A program made the position numbers and the translations under genes. A stretch of DNA of 64,000 nt, taken from the NCBI RefSeq assembly GCF_900187565.1, contig NZ_FYED01000006.1:248001-312000 (forward strand), read 5' to 3'. Under the pieces are notes generated by a model, which saw only the letters and a program-made list of their open reading frames with translations, had not been told where the DNA came from and did not search any database. Source of the stretch: Pseudomonas sp. Irchel 3A7 (GTDB lineage Bacteria > Pseudomonadota > Gammaproteobacteria > Pseudomonadales > Pseudomonadaceae). Positions 9,450 to 18,167 of the stretch are shown piece after piece (position 1 is the first letter of the stretch; every line of letters starts with the position of its first letter).

Positions 9450-10456
9450 GCGCCATCGCTCTGACCCGCATCCACAGCCGTACGCGCGAACTGGCGCCGG
9501 GGTTCATCGTCAGCCTGATTGTCGCGGCGGCGGCGACCTTTCTGTCGGAGCACTACGGTGCGCCGGTCATGTTGTTTGCCCTGTTGCTCGGCATGGCGCT
9601 GAACTTCCTCGCCGGCGAAGGCACCTGCAAGGCCGGCATCGAGTTCACCGCACGCACCGTATTACGCATCGGCGTAGCGCTGCTGGGCATGCGCATCACC
9701 CTCGAACAGATCGCCGCACTGGGCTGGAAACCCTTTGCGCTGGTGGTGATTCTGGTGGTGGTGACCATCGGCGTTTCGGTAGTGGCGGCCAAGGCGCTGG
9801 GCTTCCAGCGACTGTTCGGCATGCTCACCGGTGGCGCCACCGCGATCTGCGGTGCCTCGGCGGCATTGGCGCTGGCCGCGGCCTTGCCGAACCACCCGCA
9901 GAAGGAACGCGCCACCTTGTTCACGGTGATCGGGGTCTCGGCGCTGTCGACCCTGGCGATGATCCTGTACCCGATGATTGCCAACTGGCTGTCGTTGTCG
10001 CCCCAGGTGGCCGGGGTATTCCTGGGGGCGACCATCCATGATGTCGCCCAGGTGGTCGGCGCCGGATACAGCCTGTCGACCGAGACCGGCGACACGGCCA
10101 CGGTGGTCAAGCTGATGCGGGTCGCCATGCTGCTGCCGGTGATCGTTTGTGCCGCGATGGTCACGCGTATGCAGGGCGCCGATCCCACCGGCAAACGGCC
10201 GCCGCTGCTGCCGTGGTTCGCGGTCGGCTTTTTGCTGCTGGCCTGCCTCAACAGCACCGGCTGGGTGGCCCCGGTGGTGCAGGGCTCGGTCAATGAACTG
10301 TCACGCTGGTGCCTGGTGGTGTCCATCAGCGCCCTGGGCATGAAGACCCAGCTCAAGGAACTGGCGGCAGTGGGCATCAAGCCGATCCTGCTGATGGTTG
10401 GGGAAACCGTATTCCTCGTGGTTCTTGTGCTGCTGTTGCTGCACTGGGGGATGTAA
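9446..10456 (+). CDS. YeiH/UPF0324-family putative sulfate exporter, membrane protein
   Basis: A 336-residue integral membrane protein with about ten helices. Family landmarks are GAPVMLFALLLGMALNF, RTVLRIGVALLGMRI, the conserved LTGGATAICGASAALA segment and HDVAQVVGAGY. The UPF0324/YeiH family is annotated as putative sulfate exporters, mostly from gene context. The ATG at 9446 overlaps the Rieske stop (ATGA) and follows GAGGAG; an in-frame extension back to 9251 is only overlap with the Rieske gene. As the last gene of an operon with a TauD dioxygenase it could export sulfite, sulfate or another released anion. Confidence 0.85.
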   Translation: MSAIALTRIHSRTRELAPGFIVSLIVAAAATFLSEHYGAPVMLFALLLGMALNFLAGEGTCKAGIEFTARTVLRIGVALLGMRITLEQIAALGWKPFALVVILVVVTIGVSVVAAKALGFQRLFGMLTGGATAICGASAALALAAALPNHPQKERATLFTVIGVSALSTLAMILYPMIANWLSLSPQVAGVFLGATIHDVAQVVGAGYSLSTETGDTATVVKLMRVAMLLPVIVCAAMVTRMQGADPTGKRPPLLPWFAVGFLLLACLNSTGWVAPVVQGSVNELSRWCLVVSISALGMKTQLKELAAVGIKPILLMVGETVFLVVLVLLLLHWGM

Positions 10457-10542
10457 CTCCGTACCGTTTTACTCGCGGCGCTGCATTGCGCTCACTCCGG
10501 CGCAGTGCGGCACTCCACCGGCGTCAAAGGCCCCGGTTTTTG

Positions 10543-10574
10543 CGGCGACCGTACCAGCGGTCGCCGTTTTTTTT
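10543..10574 (+). terminator. Rho-independent terminator of the 4066-10456 operon
   Basis: A perfect 9-bp stem CGGCGACCG/CGGTCGCCG with loop TACCAG is followed by eight T residues. It lies 87 bp after the exporter stop and correctly oriented for the seven-gene operon. Confidence 0.9.
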
Positions 10575-10590
10575 GTGATTCCTGATACCC

Positions 10591-11187
10591 CCCTGTGGGA
10601 GCGAGCCTACTCGCGAAGGCTATGTTTCAGGCGACCGGGGTTTTGGATGGTGTACATATCCGTTTCTTCGGTAACGGCGGCTGGCGGTTTCGCCCTTACG
10701 GCGACTTACTTTTTTTTCAAACGCCAAAAAAAAGATAAGCAAAAAAAGGCTCGCCCCGAGCGTCCGGCTCCTCGCTGGGGCTCGGCGTTCCTTCGCTCCG
10801 GCATTCATCCGGGGGCATTGCCCTCCGGTTGGCTTCGCTGCACCTACATGCAATGTGTTCGACTGCGTCGAACGGCGCTGCGCGCCAATCCCCGGATGAA
10901 CACCTCCTCTCAGCCTGCCGAAGGGGCGGGTGAATCAAGATCAAAAGCGGAAGGCGAGCTAACGCTCGGCCTGATGAGTGGTGAGAAGCAGCGGGTGTAC
11001 GTCGCCCCATTGTGGGAGCGGGCTTGCTCGCGAAGGCGGCCTGACAGCCGACCAATCTCTTGCAGATGTATCCGGATCCCCTGTGGGAGCGAGCCTGCTC
11101 GCGAAAAACATCAAGGCAACGCAATCATTCAGACAGGGCGCGTTATCGTTGACGTCCTTCGCGAGCAGGCTCGCTCCCACAGGGGTA
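10591..11187. repeat. REP sequences inside the intergenic repeat block
   Basis: REP copies occur at 10591-10620 (plus orientation, one base off consensus), 11010-11036 (plus), 11081-11106 (plus) and 11157-11186 (minus). The 11081 and 11157 copies face each other like a REPIN doublet. A degenerate copy lies at 11552-11591. The core reads GTGGGAGCGAGCCTGCTCGC. The rest of 10457-11593 is the two larger repeat copies, and no gene is seen. Confidence 0.85.
10650..10950. repeat. Pseudomonas intergenic repeat, copy A
   Basis: About 300 bp starting GTGTACATATCC and passing through GGTAACGGCGGCTGGCGGTT, with homopolymer A and T stretches in the middle. It ends near CAGCCTGCCGAAGGGGC. A diverged copy lies in inverted orientation at 11240-11522, roughly 80 percent identical by eye. 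Internal short palindromes occur, such as GTTCGACTGCGTCGAAC. The open frames across it have no recognisable protein and no plausible start signals. Confidence 0.75.
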
Positions 11188-11239
11188 TGAGGATATCCGT
11201 CAAAGTCAGGTCGGCTGTCAGGCCGCCTCGCTCTGCTTT

Positions 11240-11522
11240 GGTTTTTGATCTTTCGCCCCTTCGGCAGGCTGAGCGTAGGTGTTCATCAGGGGGTTAGGCG
11301 CGCAGCGCCGTGCGGCGAAGCCGCACACATCGAGAGGAGGTGCAGCGAAGCAAACCGGAGGCGATGCCCCCTGATGGACACCGTAGCGAGGGAACGCCGA
11401 GCCTCAGCGAGGTGCCGTACGCCGGGGCGAAGCCTTTTGCTTACTTTTCGGCGTTTGGAAAAGTGAGTCGCTGTAAGAGCGAAACCGCCAGCCGCCGTTA
11501 CCGCAGGAATGGATATGTACAC
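11240..11522. repeat. Pseudomonas intergenic repeat, copy B (inverted to copy A)
   Basis: The reverse complement of 11240-11522 starts GTGTACATATCC and runs colinear with copy A through the GTAACGGCGGCTGGCGG, CGCTGCACCT and CAGCCTGCCGAAGGGGC segments, with small indels in the A-rich stretch. No terminal target duplication or transposase frame was recognised. Confidence 0.75.
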
Positions 11523-11593
11523 AAAAAAATACGTCGCCTAACCCGCAGCCTTCGCGAGCAAGTCGAATCATCGCACCGCCGTTCCCACAGGGT

Positions 11594-12649
11594 TCAGTTT
11601 TTACCCGGATCGGGGAGGGTGGTCGTGTCAGCTATTGCTTTCAACGTGCCACGCTTTTGCGTACTGCGCCACGTCGCCGGCGGCATGCCGAACTGGCTGA
11701 TGAACCAGCGCGTGAAAGAGCTGGCCATGGAGTAGCCGAGCATGTCGGCGATGCGGCCCAGCGAGTAGTTCGGGTTTTCCAGATACCGCAGCACCAGATC
11801 GCGCCGCACGTCGTTGATCAGGTCATTGAAGGCGCAGCCATCGTCTTTGAGGCGACGTTGCAGGGTCCGCACATTCATGCCCTGGGTCTGGGCGATTTGC
11901 TCGATGGTGGCGCGTCCCATGGGCAGCAGCAGGTAAATGGCTTTGCGCACCTCGAACAGCGTCGAGGGCCCTTCATGGCTTTGTAGCGAATCCAGATAGC
12001 GCTGGGCGTAACGCGCCATCGCCGGGTCGGCATGGGGGTTGGCGATGTCGAGGCTGGCATCGGGGCAGACAATGCCATTGAACTCGCTGCCGAACTCCAG
12101 ATTGCAGCCGAACAGGCGCCGATGCAGTTGCAGATTGTCGGGAGGCTGGTGCGTGAAATTCACGCTGTAGGGCTGCCAGTGCGCACCGAGCAGCGCGGCG
12201 CACAGCCGGAACATCACGCCGATGGCCAGTTCATTGGCTTGCCGGCAGGGCATGGGTGAGTCGGTCACCACTTCCTCGCGAATGATCACCATCTTGCCGG
12301 CTTCTTCGATGAAGATCGCCAGCGATTCGTTCATCAGGTGCCGGTAGTGCACCAGCACCTGCAACGCATCACGCAACGTGCGCTGGTGAGTCAGCAGCAG
12401 GCTGACGACGCCGAAATCCGAGAGTTGACGCGATTCGGCCATGCTCAGGCCGAAGCTCTGGCAACCGCTGGCGACAGACGACTCTTCCAGCAGGCGAACC
12501 GCCGCATCGATCGGAATCCGATGCTCGGGCGCTTGCAGACGGGCCTTGCTCAGGCCGACGCCCGCCAGCACATCGTGTGGGTTGAACCCCAGGTAATGAG
12601 CAACATCCAGGTAGTTGGTCAAGACAGCGGCGCGAACGAGCTTAGGCAT
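11594..12649 (-). CDS. AraC-family transcriptional regulator (arabinose-binding-domain-like N-terminus)
   Basis: A 351-residue regulator. An effector domain (about residues 1-230) of the type found with OruR/ArgR-like AraC proteins is followed by a C-terminal double helix-turn-helix. The first HTH includes IEQIAQTQGMNVRTLQRRL, and the second includes GRIADMLGYSMASSFTRWF with the family proline FGMPPATWR. It is divergent from the hydrolase-DUF1302 group, with a tandem direct-repeat site in the 258-bp gap. The same site occurs before the 4066-10456 operon. I infer it activates both groups in response to the substrate or an acyl-CoA derivative; the effector is unknown. Confidence 0.88.
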   Translation of the reverse strand: MPKLVRAAVLTNYLDVAHYLGFNPHDVLAGVGLSKARLQAPEHRIPIDAAVRLLEESSVASGCQSFGLSMAESRQLSDFGVVSLLLTHQRTLRDALQVLVHYRHLMNESLAIFIEEAGKMVIIREEVVTDSPMPCRQANELAIGVMFRLCAALLGAHWQPYSVNFTHQPPDNLQLHRRLFGCNLEFGSEFNGIVCPDASLDIANPHADPAMARYAQRYLDSLQSHEGPSTLFEVRKAIYLLLPMGRATIEQIAQTQGMNVRTLQRRLKDDGCAFNDLINDVRRDLVLRYLENPNYSLGRIADMLGYSMASSFTRWFISQFGMPPATWRSTQKRGTLKAIADTTTLPDPGKN

Positions 12650-12779
12650 GCAGAGGCGTTCCTGCAGGGGTTCCGATGGAAACGAGCGCGGCCGAATATA
12701 GCCAGCGCGTCAGAAAGTGAACAGGTTACAACGCCACGTTAGCAGCTTCCGCGCGACCACCTGGCAGCTCAAGTAAAGC

Positions 12780-12817
12780 TGTCATCAAAAGAAAAGTCAC
12801 TGTCGTCAAATGAAAAG
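12780..12817 (+). promoter_or_regulatory. Tandem direct-repeat operator upstream of the hydrolase/DUF1302 group
   Basis: Repeats TGTCATCAAAAGAAAAG (12780-12796) and TGTCGTCAAATGAAAAG (12801-12817) are 21 bp apart. A -10-like TTTAAT (12836-12841) follows 19 bp later and the first gene starts at 12908. The element matches 3944-3981 at 34 of 40 positions, while the flanking sequence does not match. It sits between the AraC-type gene and its divergent target, the usual place for such a site. Confidence 0.7.
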
Positions 12818-12907
12818 CGCAGCCCACCCCGGCTCTTTAATGTCAGTCCTACAAAAAGATTCTGGCGAAACAGCCAGGCGAGTCACTGAGAAGCCGAGGG
12901 TATCCAA

Positions 12908-13474
12908 GTGGACAAACTGCAAACTGCCGCCACCGTTCTGATCGTACCGGGACTGCGTGAGCATGTTGCCGAACATTGGCAAACACTGCTTGAAGCCCGT
13001 TTGAGCAAGGTTCGCAGCGTTCCACCACTTGAGACCGACAAGCTCGACTGCACTGCCCGAGTACGGGCGATCCAGCAGGAGCTGGAGCAAATCGACGGCC
13101 CCGTGATCCTCGTCGCCCACAGTGCCGGCGTTCTGATGGTGGCGCACTGGGCTGCTCGCTACAGTCGCCCGATCAAGGGCGCACTGTTGGCCGCGCCGCC
13201 GGACCTGGCGGCCCAATGGCCGCAAGGTTACCCAAGCCCGCAAACCCTTCGCGACCACGGCTGGACCCCTCTGCCGCAAGGAGCGTTACCCTTTCGCAGC
13301 CTCGTCGCTGCCAGCACCGACGATCACCTCGCCAGCTTCGACGCGGCTTCGCGCCTGGCCCGGGACTGGGAGGCGGAGCTGGTCAACCTCGGTGCCGTCG
13401 GCCACCTCAATCCGGCGTCGGGCTACGGCCCGTGGCCCCAGGCAGAAGCACTCATTCTGGACCTGGATCGCTAG
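12908..13474 (+). CDS. Alpha/beta hydrolase, RBBP9/YdeN family
   Basis: A 188-residue small serine hydrolase. The nucleophile elbow is AHSAG (Ser about 72), an acid candidate lies in ASTDDHLA, and the catalytic histidine is in AVGHLNPASGYG, a conserved RBBP9/YdeN ending. A GTG start after GAGAAGCCGAGGG is chosen. Such proteins are carboxylesterases or of unknown substrate. It is the first gene after the direct-repeat operator, so it may open an ester or lactone at the head of the pathway served by the outer-membrane and acyl-CoA genes downstream. Confidence 0.83.
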   Translation: MDKLQTAATVLIVPGLREHVAEHWQTLLEARLSKVRSVPPLETDKLDCTARVRAIQQELEQIDGPVILVAHSAGVLMVAHWAARYSRPIKGALLAAPPDLAAQWPQGYPSPQTLRDHGWTPLPQGALPFRSLVAASTDDHLASFDAASRLARDWEAELVNLGAVGHLNPASGYGPWPQAEALILDLDR

Positions 13475-13584
13475 ATTCAATCACCCGTCAATCGTCCTCA
13501 CGCCTCAAAGGCACTGGCTCTCCCACCAAGAGTCAGCGGGGACCACTGCGCTTAAAACAAATACAAAAAGGCGGAGACAACGCA

Positions 13585-15600
13585 ATGCACAACAATAAGA
13601 GTCACGGCCACACACGCCCTTCGCATCGCAGCCTGCTGGCCCTGGCCATCCTGGCGGCTTCCATGCCGGCCGCCCAAGCGATGGAGCTGGACACCGGCAA
13701 TCCGGACTGGTCCGTGCGCTTCGACAACACCGTGAAGTACAACTACGGCGTTCGCACCGAAAGTGCCGACAAACGCATGCTCGGCACGCCGAACAACAAC
13801 GACGGCGACTACAACTTCCGCAAGGCCGGGACCAACATCACCAACCGTGTCGACCTGTTGACCGAGATGGATGTGGTTTACCAGCAAAGCATGGGTTTTC
13901 GCGTCAGCGCCGCCAGCTGGTACGACAAGGCCTATGAAAACACCGGCTCCAATTCCAACCCGTTCGTCAACGGCAACGGCGGCACGTCGGGTCTGGTCGC
14001 CAACGACCCACGGCTTGCGCCCGTCACTCGCGACAATGTCGGCTTTGGCAGTCCGCACCTGAGCAACTATGCCCAGCGTTATTACACCGGTCCCTCCGGT
14101 GAAATCCTCGACGCCTTCGTGTTCTACAGCACCGAAGTGGGCGAAGAGTCGATGTTCAGCATCAAGGCCGGGCAGCACAACGTGTTCTGGGGTGAAACCA
14201 TCCTCAACCCGGTGCATTCGATGAGCTACGGCCAATCCGGGCTGGACCTGGCCAAGCTGGCGGCATCGCCGGGTACCGAAGCCAAGGAACTGTTCGTGCC
14301 GCGCAATCAGGTGTCGATGTCGTTCACCCTCAACCCTGAGTTGACCGTGGGTGCCCAGTACTTCCTGGATTGGGATGAAGCACGCCTGCCTGAAGCGGGC
14401 ACTTACTATGGCGGTTCCGATCTGGTGGGCACCGGTGCGCAGTCGTTCCTGCTGGGCAACACCAACTCCATCACCCCCGGCAGCCCGCTCGGGTGTGGCC
14501 TGGCCCCTTGCAACGCGTTGACCAACGTGCGACGTGGCAACGACCTGGAACCGGACCATCACGGCGATTGGGGCGTCATGGCGAAATGGTCGCCTGCCTG
14601 GCTGGACGGCACGCTCGGCGTTTACTACCGCCAGACTTCCGACATCCTGCCCCAGGCCTGGCTCGACGCCAGAGGCTTGAGTTCGGCCAACCCCAACGGC
14701 ACGCCGCCGGCGGGGCAGGTGCCTGCCGTGGTCAACACGCTGAACTCGTTGAGCACCGCCACCTATCAACTGGCCTATTCCGACAAGATCGACATCTTCG
14801 GCTTCAGCCTGTCCAAGGATGTCGGCGGCATCAGCGTCGGCAGTGACCTGAACATCCGCCACAACATGCCGCTGGCGAGCATTCCGGCCATCGTCAGCAC
14901 CACCAGCCCGCTGGGGCTCGGTCAGGGTCTTGGCCTGTTGCCGCCACGCACGGCAGCCACCGGCGTGATCTACGACACCCCGCAAGATGGCGACAGCATG
15001 AGCGCCACCGGCGACACCCTGCACTGGACAATCAACGGTCTGATGACCCTGCCCAAGACCCCGGTGTTCGATTCGGCCGTGCTGCTCACCGAGTTGTACT
15101 ACAGCAACCTGCTCAAGCTCGATAGCAAGAACGAAGCGCTCTACAAGGGCAAAAGCAGCTATCGCGGTATCGACGCGCCGACCCGTGACAACTGGGGCAT
15201 CGCGGTCAACTTCACCCCGACCTGGTACCAGGTGTTCCCGGGCGTGGACATGAATATGCCGATGTCGGTCAACGTTGGCCTCGACGGTGTGTCACCGGTG
15301 TCGGGCGGCGGTGCGAAAGACACCGGCAACTATGCGATCGGCGTCGGTGCCGTCGTTTACAACAAGTACTTCGTCGACCTCAAGTACGTGGACGCCTTCG
15401 GCAAGGCTGACAAGTGCAACGTCAGCGGTAACAGCACTGGTGCGGCAAACGCCGGCAGTGGCGACGGCTCCACGCCGAACGCCTTCAGCGGTAACGAAAA
15501 CTATGCGTGCTACGCCGGTGGCTATTCAGCCTTCTCGGGCGGCGGCGCGACCACCGAAGACCGTGGCGCGCTGTACCTGACGCTGAAAACCACCTTTTGA
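13585..15600 (+). CDS. DUF1302 family outer-membrane protein
   Basis: A 671-residue exported protein with a signal peptide ending near AAQA-MELD (about residue 32), and a terminal phenylalanine (LKTTF) typical of outer-membrane beta-barrels. DUF1302 proteins are predicted barrels that nearly always travel with DUF1329, as here 39 bp downstream. These pairs are found in gene sets for hydrophobic substrates such as steroids, alkyl esters and terpenes, where an uptake-channel role is proposed. The ATG after GGCGGAGACAA is chosen; the in-frame extension upstream overlaps the hydrolase and would hide the signal peptide. Confidence 0.88.
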   Translation: MHNNKSHGHTRPSHRSLLALAILAASMPAAQAMELDTGNPDWSVRFDNTVKYNYGVRTESADKRMLGTPNNNDGDYNFRKAGTNITNRVDLLTEMDVVYQQSMGFRVSAASWYDKAYENTGSNSNPFVNGNGGTSGLVANDPRLAPVTRDNVGFGSPHLSNYAQRYYTGPSGEILDAFVFYSTEVGEESMFSIKAGQHNVFWGETILNPVHSMSYGQSGLDLAKLAASPGTEAKELFVPRNQVSMSFTLNPELTVGAQYFLDWDEARLPEAGTYYGGSDLVGTGAQSFLLGNTNSITPGSPLGCGLAPCNALTNVRRGNDLEPDHHGDWGVMAKWSPAWLDGTLGVYYRQTSDILPQAWLDARGLSSANPNGTPPAGQVPAVVNTLNSLSTATYQLAYSDKIDIFGFSLSKDVGGISVGSDLNIRHNMPLASIPAIVSTTSPLGLGQGLGLLPPRTAATGVIYDTPQDGDSMSATGDTLHWTINGLMTLPKTPVFDSAVLLTELYYSNLLKLDSKNEALYKGKSSYRGIDAPTRDNWGIAVNFTPTWYQVFPGVDMNMPMSVNVGLDGVSPVSGGGAKDTGNYAIGVGAVVYNKYFVDLKYVDAFGKADKCNVSGNSTGAANAGSGDGSTPNAFSGNENYACYAGGYSAFSGGGATTEDRGALYLTLKTTF

Positions 15601-15639
15601 TTCACCCAATGCTTAGTCACTAAGCAGGAGTTAGAAACC

Positions 15640-16998
15640 ATGAAATTCGTGCAAACCCTGTTGGCCGCCTCGCTGGCCATGGCCATGGCCGCCCAGGCCC
15701 AAGCCGCCGTATCGACTCAGGAAGCCGGCAAGCTCGGCAGCAGCCTGACCCTGGTGGGCGCCGAAAAAGCCGCCAGCGCCGATGGCTCCATTCCGGCCTA
15801 TTCCGGTGGCCTGACCACCGCCCCGGCCAGCTTCAAGGCCGGCGACAGCATGCGTCCGGACCCGTTTGCCAGCGAAAAACCGCTGCTGGTGATCAATGGC
15901 AAAAACGTTGACCAGTACAAGACCATGCTCTCGGCCACCACCGTCGAACTGGCCAAGCGTTTCCCCACCTTCCGTGTCGATGTCTACCCGACCCACCGCA
16001 CCGTGGCATTGCCGCAGACGGTGCTGGACAACAGCGTGAAAAACGCCACCGGCGCCAAGTCGCTGGAAGGTGGCCTGGCCATCGATAACGTGTTGCCCGG
16101 CGTGCCGTTCCCGATTCCGCAATCGGGCAGCGAGGCGATGTGGAACTTCCTGCTGCGTTACCAGGGGGTCAACATCAACTCCAAGTACGACTCCTGGAAC
16201 GTCGACTCGGCCGGTGTGCCAAGCCTTGCGACCACCGGGCAGGCGTTCATCACTTACCCGATCTACGAAAACATGGCGCAGACAATCAGCAGCGCCGATG
16301 TGTACTACCAGATGAAGCTGTATTACACCGGTCCCGCACGCCGGGCCGGTGAGTCGATCATGCTCAAGGACGCCGCCAACCCGCTGGAACAGCCACGCCG
16401 CGCGTGGCAGTACCTGCCGGGGCAACGTCGGGTCAAACTGGCGCCGAACCTGGCCTACGACACGCCTAACCCGGGCACTGCCGGCGCGGGCACCTATGAC
16501 GATGTGTTCGTGTTCAACGGCGCGCTGGATCGCTACGACTGGAAACTGGTCGGCAAGCAGGAAATGATCGTGCCGTACAACACTTACAAGCTGACCTACG
16601 CCCAGGACCCGAAAAGCCTGACCACCGCCAACCACATCGCGCCGGACTTCGTGCGCTGGGAGAAACACCGCGTCTGGGTGGTGGAGGGCAACCTCAAGGC
16701 CGGCGCGCGTCACGTCTACCAGAAGCGTCGTTTCTACCTGGATGAAGACAGCTGGGCGGCACTGGCTTCCGATCAGTACGACGCTCGTGGTCAGCTCTAC
16801 CGTGGTTCCTTTGCCTTCCTCAGCCAGAGCTATGACAAGCAGGTACCGGATTCCACGCCTTTCATGATCTACGACCTGGTCGGCGGCTCCTACAACATCA
16901 ACGGTGTAGTGGGTCCTTACGGCGGCATCCGCTACATCGACTCGCTGTCCAAGGCGCAGTGGTCGCCGGAGTCCCTGGCGGGCGCCGGTATCCGCTAA
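15640..16998 (+). CDS. DUF1329 family exported protein
   Basis: A 452-residue protein with a clear signal peptide (hydrophobic stretch to about residue 23, AQAQA-AVST). The mature protein resembles DUF1329, a LolA/LolB-like fold predicted to act in the periplasm or outer membrane beside DUF1302. The segment KRRFYLDEDSW and the C-terminal LSKAQWSPESLAGAGIR fit the family. The RBS is GCAGGAG. A terminator-like hairpin follows at 17013-17049, so expression may drop before the YCF48 gene. Confidence 0.88.
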   Translation: MKFVQTLLAASLAMAMAAQAQAAVSTQEAGKLGSSLTLVGAEKAASADGSIPAYSGGLTTAPASFKAGDSMRPDPFASEKPLLVINGKNVDQYKTMLSATTVELAKRFPTFRVDVYPTHRTVALPQTVLDNSVKNATGAKSLEGGLAIDNVLPGVPFPIPQSGSEAMWNFLLRYQGVNINSKYDSWNVDSAGVPSLATTGQAFITYPIYENMAQTISSADVYYQMKLYYTGPARRAGESIMLKDAANPLEQPRRAWQYLPGQRRVKLAPNLAYDTPNPGTAGAGTYDDVFVFNGALDRYDWKLVGKQEMIVPYNTYKLTYAQDPKSLTTANHIAPDFVRWEKHRVWVVEGNLKAGARHVYQKRRFYLDEDSWAALASDQYDARGQLYRGSFAFLSQSYDKQVPDSTPFMIYDLVGGSYNINGVVGPYGGIRYIDSLSKAQWSPESLAGAGIR

Positions 16999-17012
16999 GC
17001 ATCGGGTTTCAA

Positions 17013-17049
17013 CGCCGGGTTGCACTGCGTGCACCCGGCGCCGTTTTTT
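17013..17049 (+). terminator. Rho-independent terminator between DUF1329 and YCF48-like genes
   Basis: The stem CGCCGGGTTGCA / TGCACCCGGCG has one bulged T and loop CTGCG. It is followed by CCG and six T. It probably attenuates rather than fully ends the operon, since the next gene starts 15 bp later. Confidence 0.75.
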
Positions 17050-17063
17050 CAAGGGGACGTCGT

Positions 17064-18137
17064 ATGTGTTCGTTCAAGAAGTGTGTGCCGCTGCTGTTGG
17101 GCGCCGCGCTGGCTCTGTTGCATGGATTCGCTCAGGCTGCCGCCTACGTTGACGTGCTCGATCTGCCCGCCACCCCCAGTACCCTGGCCGTGCGCAGCCC
17201 ATTGCTGGACACGACCCGTGCCGGCGAGCGACTGGTTGCCGTGGGGCAGCGTGGCCACATTCTTTATTCCGATGACGCCGGCCAGCAATGGCAGCAAGCC
17301 GCCGTGCCGGTCAGTGCCGACCTCAATGCCGTGTACTTCCCTTCGCCGATGAAGGGCTGGGCGGTCGGCAACGACGGCGTGGTGTTGCACAGCAGCGATG
17401 CCGGCGCGACCTGGCAAAAGCAACTGGATGGCCGCCAGATCGGTGCCTTGCTGGTCAAGCATTATGCCGCATTGGCCCAGGCCGAGCCGGGCAACGAGCA
17501 ATGGCCGCTGCTGGTCGCCGAAGGTCAGCGGCTGACCGAGGAGGGCGCCGACAAGCCACTGCTGGATGTCTGGTTCGCCAATGACAACCTGGGTTACGTG
17601 GTGGGTGTGTTCAACCTGATCCTGCGCACCGAAGACGGTGGCAAACACTGGACGCCGTTCCAGGACCGTACCGACAACCCGCAGGGCTTTCACCTCAACG
17701 CCATCTCCGCCACGGGCGACGGGCTGTACATCGCCGGCGAGCAAGGGCTGCTACTGAAATGGAATGACGCCCGGCAACACTTCATGGCGTTGCAGACACC
17801 CTATCAGGGCAGCTTTTTCGGGGTGATCGGCAAGCCCGGCGAAGTGCTGGTCTACGGCTTGCGTGGGCATGTGCTGCGCAGCACCGATGGCGGTATCAAC
17901 TGGACGCTGCTCAACAGCGGCCTGCAGGTCAGCATCACGGCCGCCACGCTGGGTGAAGACGGTCACTTCCGGCTGTTCACCCAGGCCGGGCACCTGTTGC
18001 TCAGCCCGGATCACGGGACGCAGTTGCAGTTGCTCGCCCAGCAGAATCAGTCACCCGTGGCCGGTGCCGTCCAGGCCGCCGACGGCGCGTTGATTGTGGT
18101 GGGCAGTCGTGGCGCACGCGTGCTTTCCAAAGAATAA
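17064..18137 (+). CDS. YCF48-like/BNR-repeat exported beta-propeller protein
   Basis: A 357-residue exported protein with a signal peptide ending near GFAQA-AAYVD. Repeated Asp-box-like motifs mark propeller blades: SDDAGQQW, SSDAGATW, TEDGGKHW and STDGGINW. The family is related to the photosystem II assembly factor YCF48; in proteobacteria such genes commonly sit between DUF1329 and an MMPL/RND permease, as here. It is probably a periplasmic partner of that permease. The ATG after AAGGGGACGTCGT is chosen over an upstream in-frame start inside the DUF1329 gene. Confidence 0.85.
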   Translation: MCSFKKCVPLLLGAALALLHGFAQAAAYVDVLDLPATPSTLAVRSPLLDTTRAGERLVAVGQRGHILYSDDAGQQWQQAAVPVSADLNAVYFPSPMKGWAVGNDGVVLHSSDAGATWQKQLDGRQIGALLVKHYAALAQAEPGNEQWPLLVAEGQRLTEEGADKPLLDVWFANDNLGYVVGVFNLILRTEDGGKHWTPFQDRTDNPQGFHLNAISATGDGLYIAGEQGLLLKWNDARQHFMALQTPYQGSFFGVIGKPGEVLVYGLRGHVLRSTDGGINWTLLNSGLQVSITAATLGEDGHFRLFTQAGHLLLSPDHGTQLQLLAQQNQSPVAGAVQAADGALIVVGSRGARVLSKE

Positions 18138-18167
18138 AAACAGTTAAATCAGAGCGGGTACCCTCCT

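Noticed and set aside
10398..11297. 299-residue ORF in the repeat block
   Set aside because: It crosses a terminator, copy A and several REPs, and its composition follows the repeats.
10650..11522. Insertion sequence with terminal inverted repeats
   Set aside because: The arms are ~300 bp and diverged, the space between them holds only REPs and no transposase, and no target duplication was seen.
13552..15024. 490-residue antisense frame over DUF1302
   Set aside because: It is a shadow of a well-supported exported protein gene and has no recognisable features.
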